26,330 nucleotides of DNA, taken from contig JAFZQP010000149.1 in NCBI GenBank assembly GCA_017620345.1, forward strand, positions 1 to 26,330. The letters run 5' to 3'. This document shows positions 9,350 through 16,573 of the stretch, in pieces; positions within the stretch are counted from its first letter, which is position 1; every line of letters begins with the position of its first letter. The translations under genes and the position numbers were made by a program. Below the pieces are notes generated by a model. That model saw only the letters and a list, made by a program, of their open reading frames with translations. It was not told the origin of the DNA and ran no database searches. The stretch comes from Lachnospiraceae bacterium. Lineage in GTDB: Bacteria; Bacillota_A; Clostridia; Lachnospirales; Lachnospiraceae.

Positions 9350-9580
9350 TTAAACGGCGTACTGATTAAGAACTGCCATAACGTCATCAGCGTTTCCGTC
9401 TGTATGGATGTTAAGATCGATGGGCTTGGAAAGATCCAGGCTGAAAATACCCATGATCGATTTGGCATCGATAACGTACCTGCATGATACAAGGTCGAAA
9501 TCGTAGTCAAACTTTGTAACATCATTAACGAATGACTTTACTTTGTCAATTGAATTCAATGAGATCTTAATTGTCTTCAT
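9350..9580 (-). CDS. HPr-like protein lacking the phosphorylatable histidine
   Basis: Small protein of 76 residues with the fold pattern of HPr, the phosphocarrier of the sugar phosphotransferase system. The second half is clearly HPr-like: AKSIMGIFSLDLSKPIDLNI corresponds to the Ser46 region of canonical HPr, with the serine kept at residue 41. The active-site loop is shortened and has no His: the aligned stretch reads LNSIDKVKSFV, and the only histidine is H59 near the end. It therefore cannot carry out ordinary PEP-dependent phosphotransfer. A regulatory or binding role resembling Crh of Bacillus (which also lacks His15) is an inference. AGGAGG lies upstream at good spacing. The gene stands alone with its own promoter and terminator. 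Confidence 0.85.
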   Translation of the reverse strand: MKTIKISLNSIDKVKSFVNDVTKFDYDFDLVSCRYVIDAKSIMGIFSLDLSKPIDLNIHTDGNADDVMAVLNQYAV

Positions 9581-9632
9581 GAAAAAACCCTCCTTTGTTT
9601 ACCTTTAACTTATTCTCTTTGTTCACGGCATT

Positions 9633-9661
9633 AATATAATTCCGGCAAGAGTAAAAGTCAA
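9633..9661 (-). promoter_or_regulatory. Promoter of the HPr-like gene
   Basis: On the minus strand TTGACT (9656-9661) and TATATT (9633-9638) are 17 bases apart, giving a transcription start near 9626 and a leader of about 45 bases that contains AGGAGG before the ATG at 9580. Confidence 0.7.
9635..9640 (+). promoter_or_regulatory. Possible -10 box for mtaB
   Basis: A perfect TATAAT on the + strand lies about 55 bases before mtaB and shares bases with the -10 of the opposing promoter. No good -35 exists at 16-18 bases (only TTCTCT-like sequence), so the call rests on the -10 and on the need for a promoter after the convergent terminator. Confidence 0.35.
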
Positions 9662-9695
9662 TTCTCAAAAAACACCAAAAATACGGAGTTTTCCT

Positions 9696-11063
9696 ATGAA
9701 AAAGGTAGCATTTCACAACCTCGGTTGTAAAGTTAATTCTTACGAGTTGGATGGAATTTCGCAAATGTTCCAAAAACGGGGATATGAAATTGTTGAATTT
9801 GCACAAAAAGCAGACATATATATTGTGAATACATGCACCGTGACCAATATCGCGGATCACAAGAGTAGGCAGATGCTGAACCGGGCGAAAGCCGCAAATC
9901 CCGATGCTGTAGTCGTTGCGGTGGGCTGCTATGTACAAAACGACCCCGATGCGGCAGTTGCCAACTCTTCGATAGATATAGCCGTGGGCAATGATCATAA
10001 GTCACAGCTTGTGGATATTGTCGAGGAATACCTGGAAAACAGGGAAAAAACGGTGGATGGCAAAACGCTCGGCGGCAGGACGATAAGCGATCTTACCGGT
10101 GACTGTAAATACGAGGAGCTGTCGATATCGCGAACGAGCGAGCATACGCGGGCGTTCATGAAGATCCAGGACGGCTGCAACCAGTTCTGCAGTTACTGTG
10201 CCATACCGCTTGCAAGAGGCCGTGCAAGGAGCAGGAGCCGCGAGAGCATCATTGAAGAGGCAAAGAGGCTTGCGGATAACGGATACAAAGAGGTCGTGAT
10301 CACGGGCATTCATTTAAGCTCGTATGGGATAGAAGGTAACTACAATGATTTTGCCCGTAAGGACAGTACAAACAGGGAACTTCTGTCGGTGATCGAGGAT
10401 GTAGCCTCGGTAGACGGGATTGGCAGGATAAGGCTCGGGTCCCTTGAGCCGCGGCTTATGACGGAAGAGTTTGTAAAAACGCTTGCTTCTGTCGACAAGG
10501 TATGTCCGCACTTTCATCTTTCGCTCCAGAGCGGATCCGATTCAGTACTTGCAAGGATGAACAGACACTATACGACGGCTGAGTTCACGGACAGGGTCAA
10601 TCTCATCAGGAGCCTGTATGAACACCCGGCGATAACTACGGATATAATAGTCGGATTTCCGACAGAAACCGAGGATGAATTCGAACAGACGAGACGGTTC
10701 CTTGACGAGATCGATCTGTATGAATGCCATGTTTTCAAGTATTCACGAAGAAGAGGGACGGTTGCCGACAGGATGGAAGGACATCTGACCGATGCGGTAA
10801 AGACCAAAAGGTCGGCAGCGCTTATCGCGGATTCGGATCGCAGGAAGCGTGATTTTGCAAGTTATTATCTTGGAAAAGAGGTAAACGTTCTGACCGAGGA
10901 TACCGAAACCGCAGGCGGAAAAGAATACACCGTGGGCTATACTCCGGAATATGTCAAAGCGATGCTTCCGGTGACGCAAAGCGGGCAGATAACCCGTATC
11001 TTGTGTTTTGACAAACTATGCGATACAATGCTAATGGGGAATCCATGCGAAACAGGATTCTAA
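9696..11063 (+). CDS. mtaB: tRNA N6-threonylcarbamoyladenosine 2-methylthiotransferase MtaB
   Basis: Radical SAM methylthiotransferase that converts t6A37 to ms2t6A in tRNAs reading ANN codons. The 455 residues show an N-terminal UPF0004 domain with cysteines at 11, 47 and 78 (LGCKVN, NTCTVTN, VGCYVQ) for the auxiliary 4Fe-4S cluster. The radical SAM CxxxCxxC is at C161, C165 and C168 (GCNQFCSYCAIPLARGRARS). A C-terminal TRAM-like region follows. LGCKVNSYE at the start is typical of MtaB (YqeV) rather than MiaB. CGGAG precedes the ATG. The protein follows rsmE in B. subtilis, but here a 4.4 kb block (nifS, thiI, membrane protein, HPr-like) separates them. Confidence 0.93.
   Translation: MKKVAFHNLGCKVNSYELDGISQMFQKRGYEIVEFAQKADIYIVNTCTVTNIADHKSRQMLNRAKAANPDAVVVAVGCYVQNDPDAAVANSSIDIAVGNDHKSQLVDIVEEYLENREKTVDGKTLGGRTISDLTGDCKYEELSISRTSEHTRAFMKIQDGCNQFCSYCAIPLARGRARSRSRESIIEEAKRLADNGYKEVVITGIHLSSYGIEGNYNDFARKDSTNRELLSVIEDVASVDGIGRIRLGSLEPRLMTEEFVKTLASVDKVCPHFHLSLQSGSDSVLARMNRHYTTAEFTDRVNLIRSLYEHPAITTDIIVGFPTETEDEFEQTRRFLDEIDLYECHVFKYSRRRGTVADRMEGHLTDAVKTKRSAALIADSDRRKRDFASYYLGKEVNVLTEDTETAGGKEYTVGYTPEYVKAMLPVTQSGQITRILCFDKLCDTMLMGNPCETGF
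11008..11035 (+). promoter_or_regulatory. Possible internal promoter for ireB
   Basis: TTGACA at 11008-11013 and GCTAAT at 11030-11035 are 16 bases apart inside the end of mtaB, about 60 bases before ireB. The -35 is perfect and the -10 is four of six. It may be chance coding sequence. Confidence 0.35.
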
Positions 11064-11097
11064 TGGCGTGGCTATCAAAAAGTAAAGGGGAACAGAT

Positions 11098-11361
11098 ATG
11101 CAGAATTTAGGAAACACTCAGTTTTTCAATGTTCAGACAGAGCCCGAGACCGGAGTCAAGGTCGTCCTTGAGACTGTTTATGATGCGCTTACGGAGAAAG
11201 GATACAACCCTGTGAACCAGATCGTGGGCTATATCATGTCAGGCGATCCGACGTATATCACGAGCCATAACGGGGCCAGAAGCATGATCATGAAGGTTGA
11301 AAGAGATGAGCTTGTTGATGAACTTCTGACATCATATATCAAGAGCAACGGCTGGCATTGA
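11098..11361 (+). CDS. ireB: IreB family regulatory phosphoprotein (UPF0297/YrzL)
   Basis: Small cytosolic protein of 87 residues. Family members are substrates of PASTA-domain Ser/Thr kinases; in Enterococcus faecalis IreB acts with IreK in cell-wall stress and cephalosporin resistance. The sequence is typical throughout ([47 protein letters not shown]). Threonines near the N-terminus are candidate phosphorylation sites by analogy. AAAGGGG precedes the ATG. It is followed one base later by ruvX and then DUF1292, the conserved yrzL-yrrK-yrzB block of Firmicutes. Confidence 0.95.
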   Translation: MQNLGNTQFFNVQTEPETGVKVVLETVYDALTEKGYNPVNQIVGYIMSGDPTYITSHNGARSMIMKVERDELVDELLTSYIKSNGWH

Positions 11362-11362
11362 T

Positions 11363-11794
11363 ATGAGGATACTGGGATTGGACTACGGGAGCAAGACCGT
11401 AGGTGTTGCGATATCCGATCCGCTTCTTGTGACTGCTCAGGGAGTAGAGATCATAAGGAGAGAATCCGAGAACAAACTTCGCAAGACATGTGCCAGGATA
11501 GAAGAGATCATCGCGCAGTACGGCGATGTTGAAAAGATAGTATTGGGGTATCCCAAGAATATGAATAATACTATAGGAGACCGTGCGCGAAAGAGCGAAG
11601 AGTTTGCCCAAATGCTCGAGCGAAGGACCGGTCTTCCGGTTTTATTATGGGATGAGAGACTGACGACGGTTGAGGCTCACAGGACGATGTCCGAGACCGG
11701 GGTTAAAGGTATTGACCGCAGCAAATATGTTGACGAGATAGCGGCAATGCTCATTTTACAAAATTACATAGATGCCACGGCATCATCAAAGTAA
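11363..11794 (+). CDS. ruvX: RuvX/YqgF family Holliday-junction resolvase-like nuclease
   Basis: RNase H-fold protein of 143 residues. It begins [20 protein letters not shown], which carries the first catalytic Asp, and contains GYPKNMNNT, the DERLTT motif and a final Asp-containing helix ([12 protein letters not shown]). Family members are implicated in Holliday-junction resolution and in 16S rRNA 5'-end maturation (YqgF of E. coli). One base separates it from ireB, so translation is coupled. The length and motifs look complete. Confidence 0.94.
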   Translation: MRILGLDYGSKTVGVAISDPLLVTAQGVEIIRRESENKLRKTCARIEEIIAQYGDVEKIVLGYPKNMNNTIGDRARKSEEFAQMLERRTGLPVLLWDERLTTVEAHRTMSETGVKGIDRSKYVDEIAAMLILQNYIDATASSK

Positions 11795-11805
11795 ACAGGA
11801 GATAA

Positions 11806-12057
11806 ATGGAAAAGATCAAATTCACAACTGATGACGGTGTCTGCGAGTTCTATGTTATAGACGAGACACGTATCAGCAACTGTAATTATATACTGGTTTC
11901 GGATTCGCTCGAAGACGAAGCCGAGGCGATGATACTGAAGGAGGTATCCGATGAAAGTGACGCGGAGGCTGTGTACATCCCGGTAGAGGATGATGTGGAG
12001 CTTGACGCTGTTGCAAGTGTTTTCGCCGAAAGTCTGGGGGATATAGATTTTGAATAA
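11806..12057 (+). CDS. DUF1292 protein (YrzB-like)
   Basis: Acidic protein of 83 residues with the DUF1292 pattern (TTDDGVCEFYVIDETRISNCNYILV near the start, EAEAMILKEV, then an acidic C-terminus with DDVELDAVASVF). The function is unknown. Its fixed position after ireB and ruvX in many Firmicutes supports the call. AGGAGA precedes the ATG. Its stop overlaps the preferred start of the ribonuclease J gene by eight bases. Confidence 0.9.
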   Translation: MEKIKFTTDDGVCEFYVIDETRISNCNYILVSDSLEDEAEAMILKEVSDESDAEAVYIPVEDDVELDAVASVFAESLGDIDFE

Positions 12058-13720
12058 AGGAAAAATGCGCATCATACCTCTTGGCGGACTTGACCAGATA
12101 GGTATGAACATAACTGCGTTTGAATATGATAACGATATCGTGGTTGTCGACTGCGGGCTGGCTTTTCCGGAGGATGACATGCTCGGTATCGACCTTGTGA
12201 TCCCCGATACAACGTATCTGGAGGAGAACATAGACCGTGTCAGGGGACTTGTTATCACGCACGGACACGAGGATCATATAGGGGCCATCCCTTATGTTCT
12301 GCAAAAGCTGTCCACGCCGATATACGGAACCGGACTTACGATGGCGCTCATCGAGAACAAGCTTACGGAGCATGAGATGATGGACATCACCGAGCGTCAT
12401 GTTGTGTCGTTCGGACAGACGGTTAAGTTCGGATCGATAAAGGTCGAGTTCATCAGGACCAATCACAGCATAAGCGATGCCTGTGCTCTTGCGATAACAT
12501 CTCCTGTGGGTGTGATCATTCATACGGGTGATTTTAAGGTTGATTATACTCCGGTGTTCGGAGATCCCATAGATCTGGCAAGATTTGCACAGCTCGGAAA
12601 ACAGGGTGTACTGGCTCTTTTGTGTGATTCGACGAATGCGGAGCGTCCGGGCTTTACCAACTCGGAGAGAACGGTCGGAAGGGCGCTCGATGCGATCTTT
12701 TCGGATCACGGTACGTCACGTATACTTGTTGCTACGTTTTCTTCAAATGTTGACAGGGTACAGCAGATCATCAATTCGGCCAGCCGGTACGGACGTAAAG
12801 TAGTGCTCGAAGGGCGGAGCATGATCAATATAATCAAGACCGCCATCGACATGGGATATGTAAAGATACCCGAGGGGATACTCATCGATATATCCCAGAT
12901 AAGGGATTATCCGGACGAGAAGACGGTGATCATCACGACGGGAAGCCAGGGTGAATCGATGGCAGCCCTTTCGAGGATCGCAACGAACATGCACAGGATG
13001 GTATCGATCAAACCCGGAGATGTTGTAGTCTTTTCATCGAATCCGATACCCGGCAATGAAAAAGCCGTGTTCAAGGTGATCAATGAACTGAGCCTTAAAG
13101 GAGCCGAAGTCATCTTCCAGGATACGCATGTAAGCGGTCATGCTTGCCAGGAAGAGATCAAGCTTATATATACTCTTACCAAACCGAAATTTGCCATCCC
13201 CGTTCACGGAGAGCACCGCCATCTTATGGCGCAGAGAAGTGTTGCGATAGATGTAGGAGTGCCGAAAGAAAACGTCAAGATACTGTCGAACGGACAGGTT
13301 CTCGAGATAGATAAGAGCGGCGCAAAGGTTGTCGGGGAAGTACAGAACGGTGCGGTATTTGTAGACGGTCTCGGCGTAGGAGATGTAGGAAACGTTGTTC
13401 TTCGCGACAGACAGAGGCTTGCCGATGACGGTATCGTGATAGTCTGCATGACTCTTGAACCCGGTACCAATATCGTTGTTGCGGGCCCCATGGTGATGTC
13501 GAGGGGATTCGTGTATATCAAGGAATCCGATGAGTTCATGCTTGAGGCCAAGGAAGTCGTGATAGAGGCGATAGAGAAGGTACAGGACAAGAATATCACG
13601 AACAGGGTCAAGATAAGGGATACTATCAAGGATGCGCTCTCGGGATTCATATGGAAACGCATCAAGAGAAGCCCGATGATCCTGCCGATCATTATGGAAT
13701 ACGAAGACAGTGAGGTCTGA
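12050..13720 (+). CDS. rnj: Ribonuclease J
   Basis: Metallo-beta-lactamase/beta-CASP ribonuclease with 5'-3' exonuclease and endonuclease activity in mRNA decay and rRNA processing. The 556 residues match RNase J1/J2. The zinc-binding HGHEDH is at residues 71-76, followed by HTGDFKVDYTP, CDSTNAERPG and the beta-CASP motifs including VHGEHRHL. The C-terminal domain is present. The start chosen is a TTG at 12050 with GGGGGA eight bases upstream. The alternative ATG at 12065 has AAGGA only three to four bases before it and would remove MNKGK. Relatives usually carry a few residues before the KIIPLGGL-like segment, which favours the TTG. The ylbF-like gene follows directly. Confidence 0.93.
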   Translation: MNKGKMRIIPLGGLDQIGMNITAFEYDNDIVVVDCGLAFPEDDMLGIDLVIPDTTYLEENIDRVRGLVITHGHEDHIGAIPYVLQKLSTPIYGTGLTMALIENKLTEHEMMDITERHVVSFGQTVKFGSIKVEFIRTNHSISDACALAITSPVGVIIHTGDFKVDYTPVFGDPIDLARFAQLGKQGVLALLCDSTNAERPGFTNSERTVGRALDAIFSDHGTSRILVATFSSNVDRVQQIINSASRYGRKVVLEGRSMINIIKTAIDMGYVKIPEGILIDISQIRDYPDEKTVIITTGSQGESMAALSRIATNMHRMVSIKPGDVVVFSSNPIPGNEKAVFKVINELSLKGAEVIFQDTHVSGHACQEEIKLIYTLTKPKFAIPVHGEHRHLMAQRSVAIDVGVPKENVKILSNGQVLEIDKSGAKVVGEVQNGAVFVDGLGVGDVGNVVLRDRQRLADDGIVIVCMTLEPGTNIVVAGPMVMSRGFVYIKESDEFMLEAKEVVIEAIEKVQDKNITNRVKIRDTIKDALSGFIWKRIKRSPMILPIIMEYEDSEV

Positions 13721-13721
13721 C

Positions 13722-14057
13722 ATGCTGAGCGATACACTGACAAAAACAGCACGGGCTGTTTCGGAAGCCATCAGGCAGACACAGGAATACAAGGATTACA
13801 TCGGTCAGAAGAAGCTTGTCCGTGCCAATAGGGAGACGAGCCATCTTATAGAGCGTGCAAGATATATTCAGGAAAAACTGATGGAGATCCCGGAGAATGA
13901 CAGAAACAGCGATTATGCTGATTCTCTGCAGGATGAGTATGAGGAACTGACTGAAAATACGGCAGTGTATGATTATATACGTGCCGAATCGCTGTATATG
14001 ACAATGGTACAGGAGACTATCGGGACCATAGTCGAGGATATAGATATAGAACTGTAA
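13722..14057 (+). CDS. YlbF/YmcA family protein
   Basis: Helical protein of 111 residues (MLSDTLTKTARAVSEAIRQT at the start) with the YlbF/YmcA pattern of a long N-terminal helix pair and EYKDY motif. In B. subtilis, YlbF, YmcA and YaaT form the Y-complex that binds RNase Y and affects mRNA maturation. The position directly after ribonuclease J is therefore suggestive of RNA decay, though it is not proof. The ATG at 13722 is preceded by GAGG six bases upstream; an in-frame GTG at 13710 lies inside rnj and has no such site. It starts one base after the rnj stop. Confidence 0.82.
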   Translation: MLSDTLTKTARAVSEAIRQTQEYKDYIGQKKLVRANRETSHLIERARYIQEKLMEIPENDRNSDYADSLQDEYEELTENTAVYDYIRAESLYMTMVQETIGTIVEDIDIEL

Positions 14058-14068
14058 GAGGTACACAG

Positions 14069-14644
14069 ATGAACATTAAAAGCATAGCCCTCGGTTTCAT
14101 GGGATTCATAGTGAGGGCGGCGATACTTGCGATCGCGATACTCGTCGTGTTTCGCATAGGACAGGAAGCATATGATTTTGGATTCAGGATATTTACCGAA
14201 GAGGCAATGAGTCCGGCGCCCGGCCGTGATGTTGCGGTCACGATAGTCCAGGGTGATTCGACTATGGACGTTGCCAGGATGTTTGAAGAAAAGGGACTTA
14301 TCAGGGATTCAAAGCTTTTCTATGCACAGAAGAAATGCTCGGTCTATGATGCCGATATCAAGCCCGGATTTTATACCCTCAATACGTCGATGACGGCTGA
14401 TGATATGTTTGCGATCATCGCCGGGAGAAAGGATTCGGAAACGACTGATGAAGACGAGGGTGATGACGGAACTGCTCTTTCGGATGTTCCGCTGTCTGAG
14501 GAGTCCGCGCTTGACAAGGTTTCGGGAGAATGGGAAGGAACCGAGGAGGACGAACTTCCCGAAGAGGAAGAGGTTCACGATCCTTACGAGGAGGGAGCGG
14601 AATCTGAAGGTAACGAGGCCGATGACGGTGGTGGCGGACAGTGA
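14069..14644 (+). CDS. Short MltG-like (YceG) membrane protein without the catalytic domain
   Basis: Membrane protein of 191 residues. One transmembrane helix (about residues 8-28) precedes an extracytoplasmic LysM-like module typical of MltG: VTIVQGDSTMDVARMFEEKG, then IRDSKLFYAQKK, KPGFYTLNTSMTADDMFAII. Full MltG proteins are about 340 residues or more and continue into a domain with a catalytic Glu that cleaves nascent peptidoglycan. Here that domain is missing and replaced by an Asp/Glu-rich low-complexity tail of about 60 residues. A role in locating or limiting a peptidoglycan enzyme is conceivable but not shown. The position matches yrrL (mltG) before yrrM in B. subtilis. The stop overlaps the next start by four bases (GTGA). 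Confidence 0.75.
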   Translation: MNIKSIALGFMGFIVRAAILAIAILVVFRIGQEAYDFGFRIFTEEAMSPAPGRDVAVTIVQGDSTMDVARMFEEKGLIRDSKLFYAQKKCSVYDADIKPGFYTLNTSMTADDMFAIIAGRKDSETTDEDEGDDGTALSDVPLSEESALDKVSGEWEGTEEDELPEEEEVHDPYEEGAESEGNEADDGGGGQ

Positions 14645-15291
14645 TCACCGATGAGAGAACGGCTGCTTTTATAGAGTCATTGCAAAGAAGTAATACTCCC
14701 TATCTTGAGGAACTGGAGAAAATCACACACGCCGACGGTATCCCGATGATAAGAAAGAGCGCACAGAGTCTCATCAGATTTGTGCTTGCCGATATAAGAC
14801 CGTCATCGATACTGGAGATAGGAACCGCTACAGCATTTTCAGCCATATTCATGGCAACATACGCCGATAACGCTCATATCGATACTATAGAGAATTATGA
14901 AAAACGCATTCCCGTAGCTAAGAAAAACATTGCGGATGCGGGATATGAGGACAGGATCAGGCTTATAGAAGGAGATGCGCAGCAGGTAATAGAAGACCTT
15001 GCGGGTAAGGGCCTGTCATATGACATGATCTTTGTCGATGCGGCAAAGGCGCAGTATATAAGTTATTACCCTGTGTGCAAGAAGCTGCTTCGGGACGGAG
15101 GAGTCCTTATATGCGATAATGTACTCTTTGACGGAGATATAGTCCTGTCGAGATTTGCGGTAAGAAGAAGAGACCGTACTATCCATGCCAGGATGAGAGA
15201 ATTTCTTCGCACGCTTTCCGAGGATGAGGAAATGGAGACGACGATATTGCCGATAGGTGACGGCATGACTCTTTCCGTTAAGGCTTTGTAA
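14641..15291 (+). CDS. trmR: tRNA 5-hydroxyuridine methyltransferase (TrmR/YrrM-like O-methyltransferase)
   Basis: SAM-dependent O-methyltransferase of 216 residues, family COG4122. The SAM motif ILEIGTATAFSAIFMA lies near residues 57-72. The acidic loop IEGDAQQV and the metal-binding YDMIFVDAAKAQYISYY and LICDNVLFDG follow. In B. subtilis TrmR methylates ho5U34 of tRNA to mo5U, and trmR is next to the U32-peptidase-family hydroxylation genes. The same neighbour follows here, so the tRNA role is favoured over small-molecule catechol methylation. The GTG start overlaps the MltG-like gene by four bases, so expression depends on coupling. Confidence 0.85.
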   Translation: MITDERTAAFIESLQRSNTPYLEELEKITHADGIPMIRKSAQSLIRFVLADIRPSSILEIGTATAFSAIFMATYADNAHIDTIENYEKRIPVAKKNIADAGYEDRIRLIEGDAQQVIEDLAGKGLSYDMIFVDAAKAQYISYYPVCKKLLRDGGVLICDNVLFDGDIVLSRFAVRRRDRTIHARMREFLRTLSEDEEMETTILPIGDGMTLSVKAL

Positions 15292-15298
15292 ACTATTC

Positions 15299-16573
15299 AT
15301 GAGATCAATGAACACTTCGACAAAACCGGAGCTTCTCGTACCGGCGGGAAGCCTTGAAGTATTAAAGACTGCGGTGCGTTACGGCGCAGATGCGGTATAT
15401 ATAGGCGGTGAGGCGTTCAGCCTGCGTGCCAAGGCGAAGAACTTCTCCATGGAAGAAATGGCTGAAGGTATCAGGTTCGCTCACGAGCATGGCGTTAAAG
15501 TGCATGTTACGGCAAACATATATGCGCATGACCGCGACATGGATGAAGCGAAACGGTATTTTTCCGAACTGAAGGAACTTCGCCCCGATGCGATACTCAT
15601 AGCCGATCCCGGGATATTTGAGATCGAGAGGGAGGTGTGTCCGGAGATACCGGTACATATCAGCACACAGGCAAACAATACAAATTACATAACGTTTGAA
15701 TTCTGGCATAAGCTCGGGGCCGAACGGGTAGTGTGCGCGCGTGAGATGACGCTTGATGAGATCACCGAGCTTCGGCGCAAGATCCCGGCGGATATGGATA
15801 TAGAATGCTTCATTCACGGAGCGATGTGCATATCATATTCCGGCAGATGTCTTCTGTCCGCTTATATGACGGGAAGGAGCGCGAACCGCGGAGAGTGTAC
15901 CCATCCGTGCAGATGGAAGTATGACGTTGTTGAAGAGATGCGTCCCGGCGAGTACATGCCTGTAGAGGAAAACGAGCGTGGTACTTTCATATTCAACTCC
16001 AAGGATCTGTGCATGATCGAGCACATCCCCGAGATGATCGAAGCGGGGATAAACAGTTTCAAGATAGAAGGCCGCATGAAAACGGCGCTGTATGTTGCGA
16101 CGGTTGCAAGGACATATCGCAGGGCCATCGATGACTACTGTATGTCATTGGATACATACAGAGATAACCTTGAATGGTACCGCAGCGAGATCGGCAAGTG
16201 CACATACAGAAACTTTACGACAGGATTCTATTTCGGATCTCCGGGTGAGGAATCACAGATATATGATAACAGCACATATGTTGTGGAATATGTGTTCCTC
16301 GGGATCATAGAGGAAGTTACCGGCGACGGCAGGCTCAGGATCACGCAGAAGAATAAATTCTGTGTCGGTGATACGATAGAGATCATGAAACCGAACGGGG
16401 ACAATGTCTCCATCGTGGTAAACAGGATTGAGAGTGAGGACGGGGTCAGTCAGGATAGTGCCCCTCACGCATGTCAGGTCATATATGTTACACCGGGTTA
16501 TATGAAAGACGACAGCGCCGGTAATACGGCCGAAGTCGGGGATTTGCTTCGGGCAGAGCATAAAGGAGAATAA
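15299..16573 (+). CDS. tRNA uridine(34) hydroxylation protein TrhP-like (peptidase U32 family)
   Basis: U32-family protein of 424 residues needed for 5-hydroxyuridine at tRNA position 34, by homology to TrhP (E. coli YegQ) and to B. subtilis YrrN/YrrO. It begins with PELLVPAGSLEVLKTAVRYG and GADAVYIGGEAFSLRAKA. It carries the U32 signature ECFIHGAMCISYSGRC with its cysteines and the following GECTHPCRW, which together can bind an iron-sulfur cluster. The C-terminal beta-barrel region (GIIEEVTGDGRLRITQKNKF) is present. B. subtilis has two adjacent copies; here there is one. It follows trmR by seven bases. No clear Shine-Dalgarno sequence precedes either ATG (15299 or 15308). Confidence 0.88.
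   Translation: MRSMNTSTKPELLVPAGSLEVLKTAVRYGADAVYIGGEAFSLRAKAKNFSMEEMAEGIRFAHEHGVKVHVTANIYAHDRDMDEAKRYFSELKELRPDAILIADPGIFEIEREVCPEIPVHISTQANNTNYITFEFWHKLGAERVVCAREMTLDEITELRRKIPADMDIECFIHGAMCISYSGRCLLSAYMTGRSANRGECTHPCRWKYDVVEEMRPGEYMPVEENERGTFIFNSKDLCMIEHIPEMIEAGINSFKIEGRMKTALYVATVARTYRRAIDDYCMSLDTYRDNLEWYRSEIGKCTYRNFTTGFYFGSPGEESQIYDNSTYVVEYVFLGIIEEVTGDGRLRITQKNKFCVGDTIEIMKPNGDNVSIVVNRIESEDGVSQDSAPHACQVIYVTPGYMKDDSAGNTAEVGDLLRAEHKGE

Noticed and set aside
9619..9640. TTGTTC with TATAAT as a complete + strand promoter for mtaB
   Set aside because: The spacer is only ten bases, far too short for SigA RNA polymerase. Only the -10 is retained as a weak call.
11873..12709. Open frame of 278 codons on the minus strand over DUF1292 and ribonuclease J
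   Set aside because: Antisense to two well-supported genes, with a composition typical of shadow frames.
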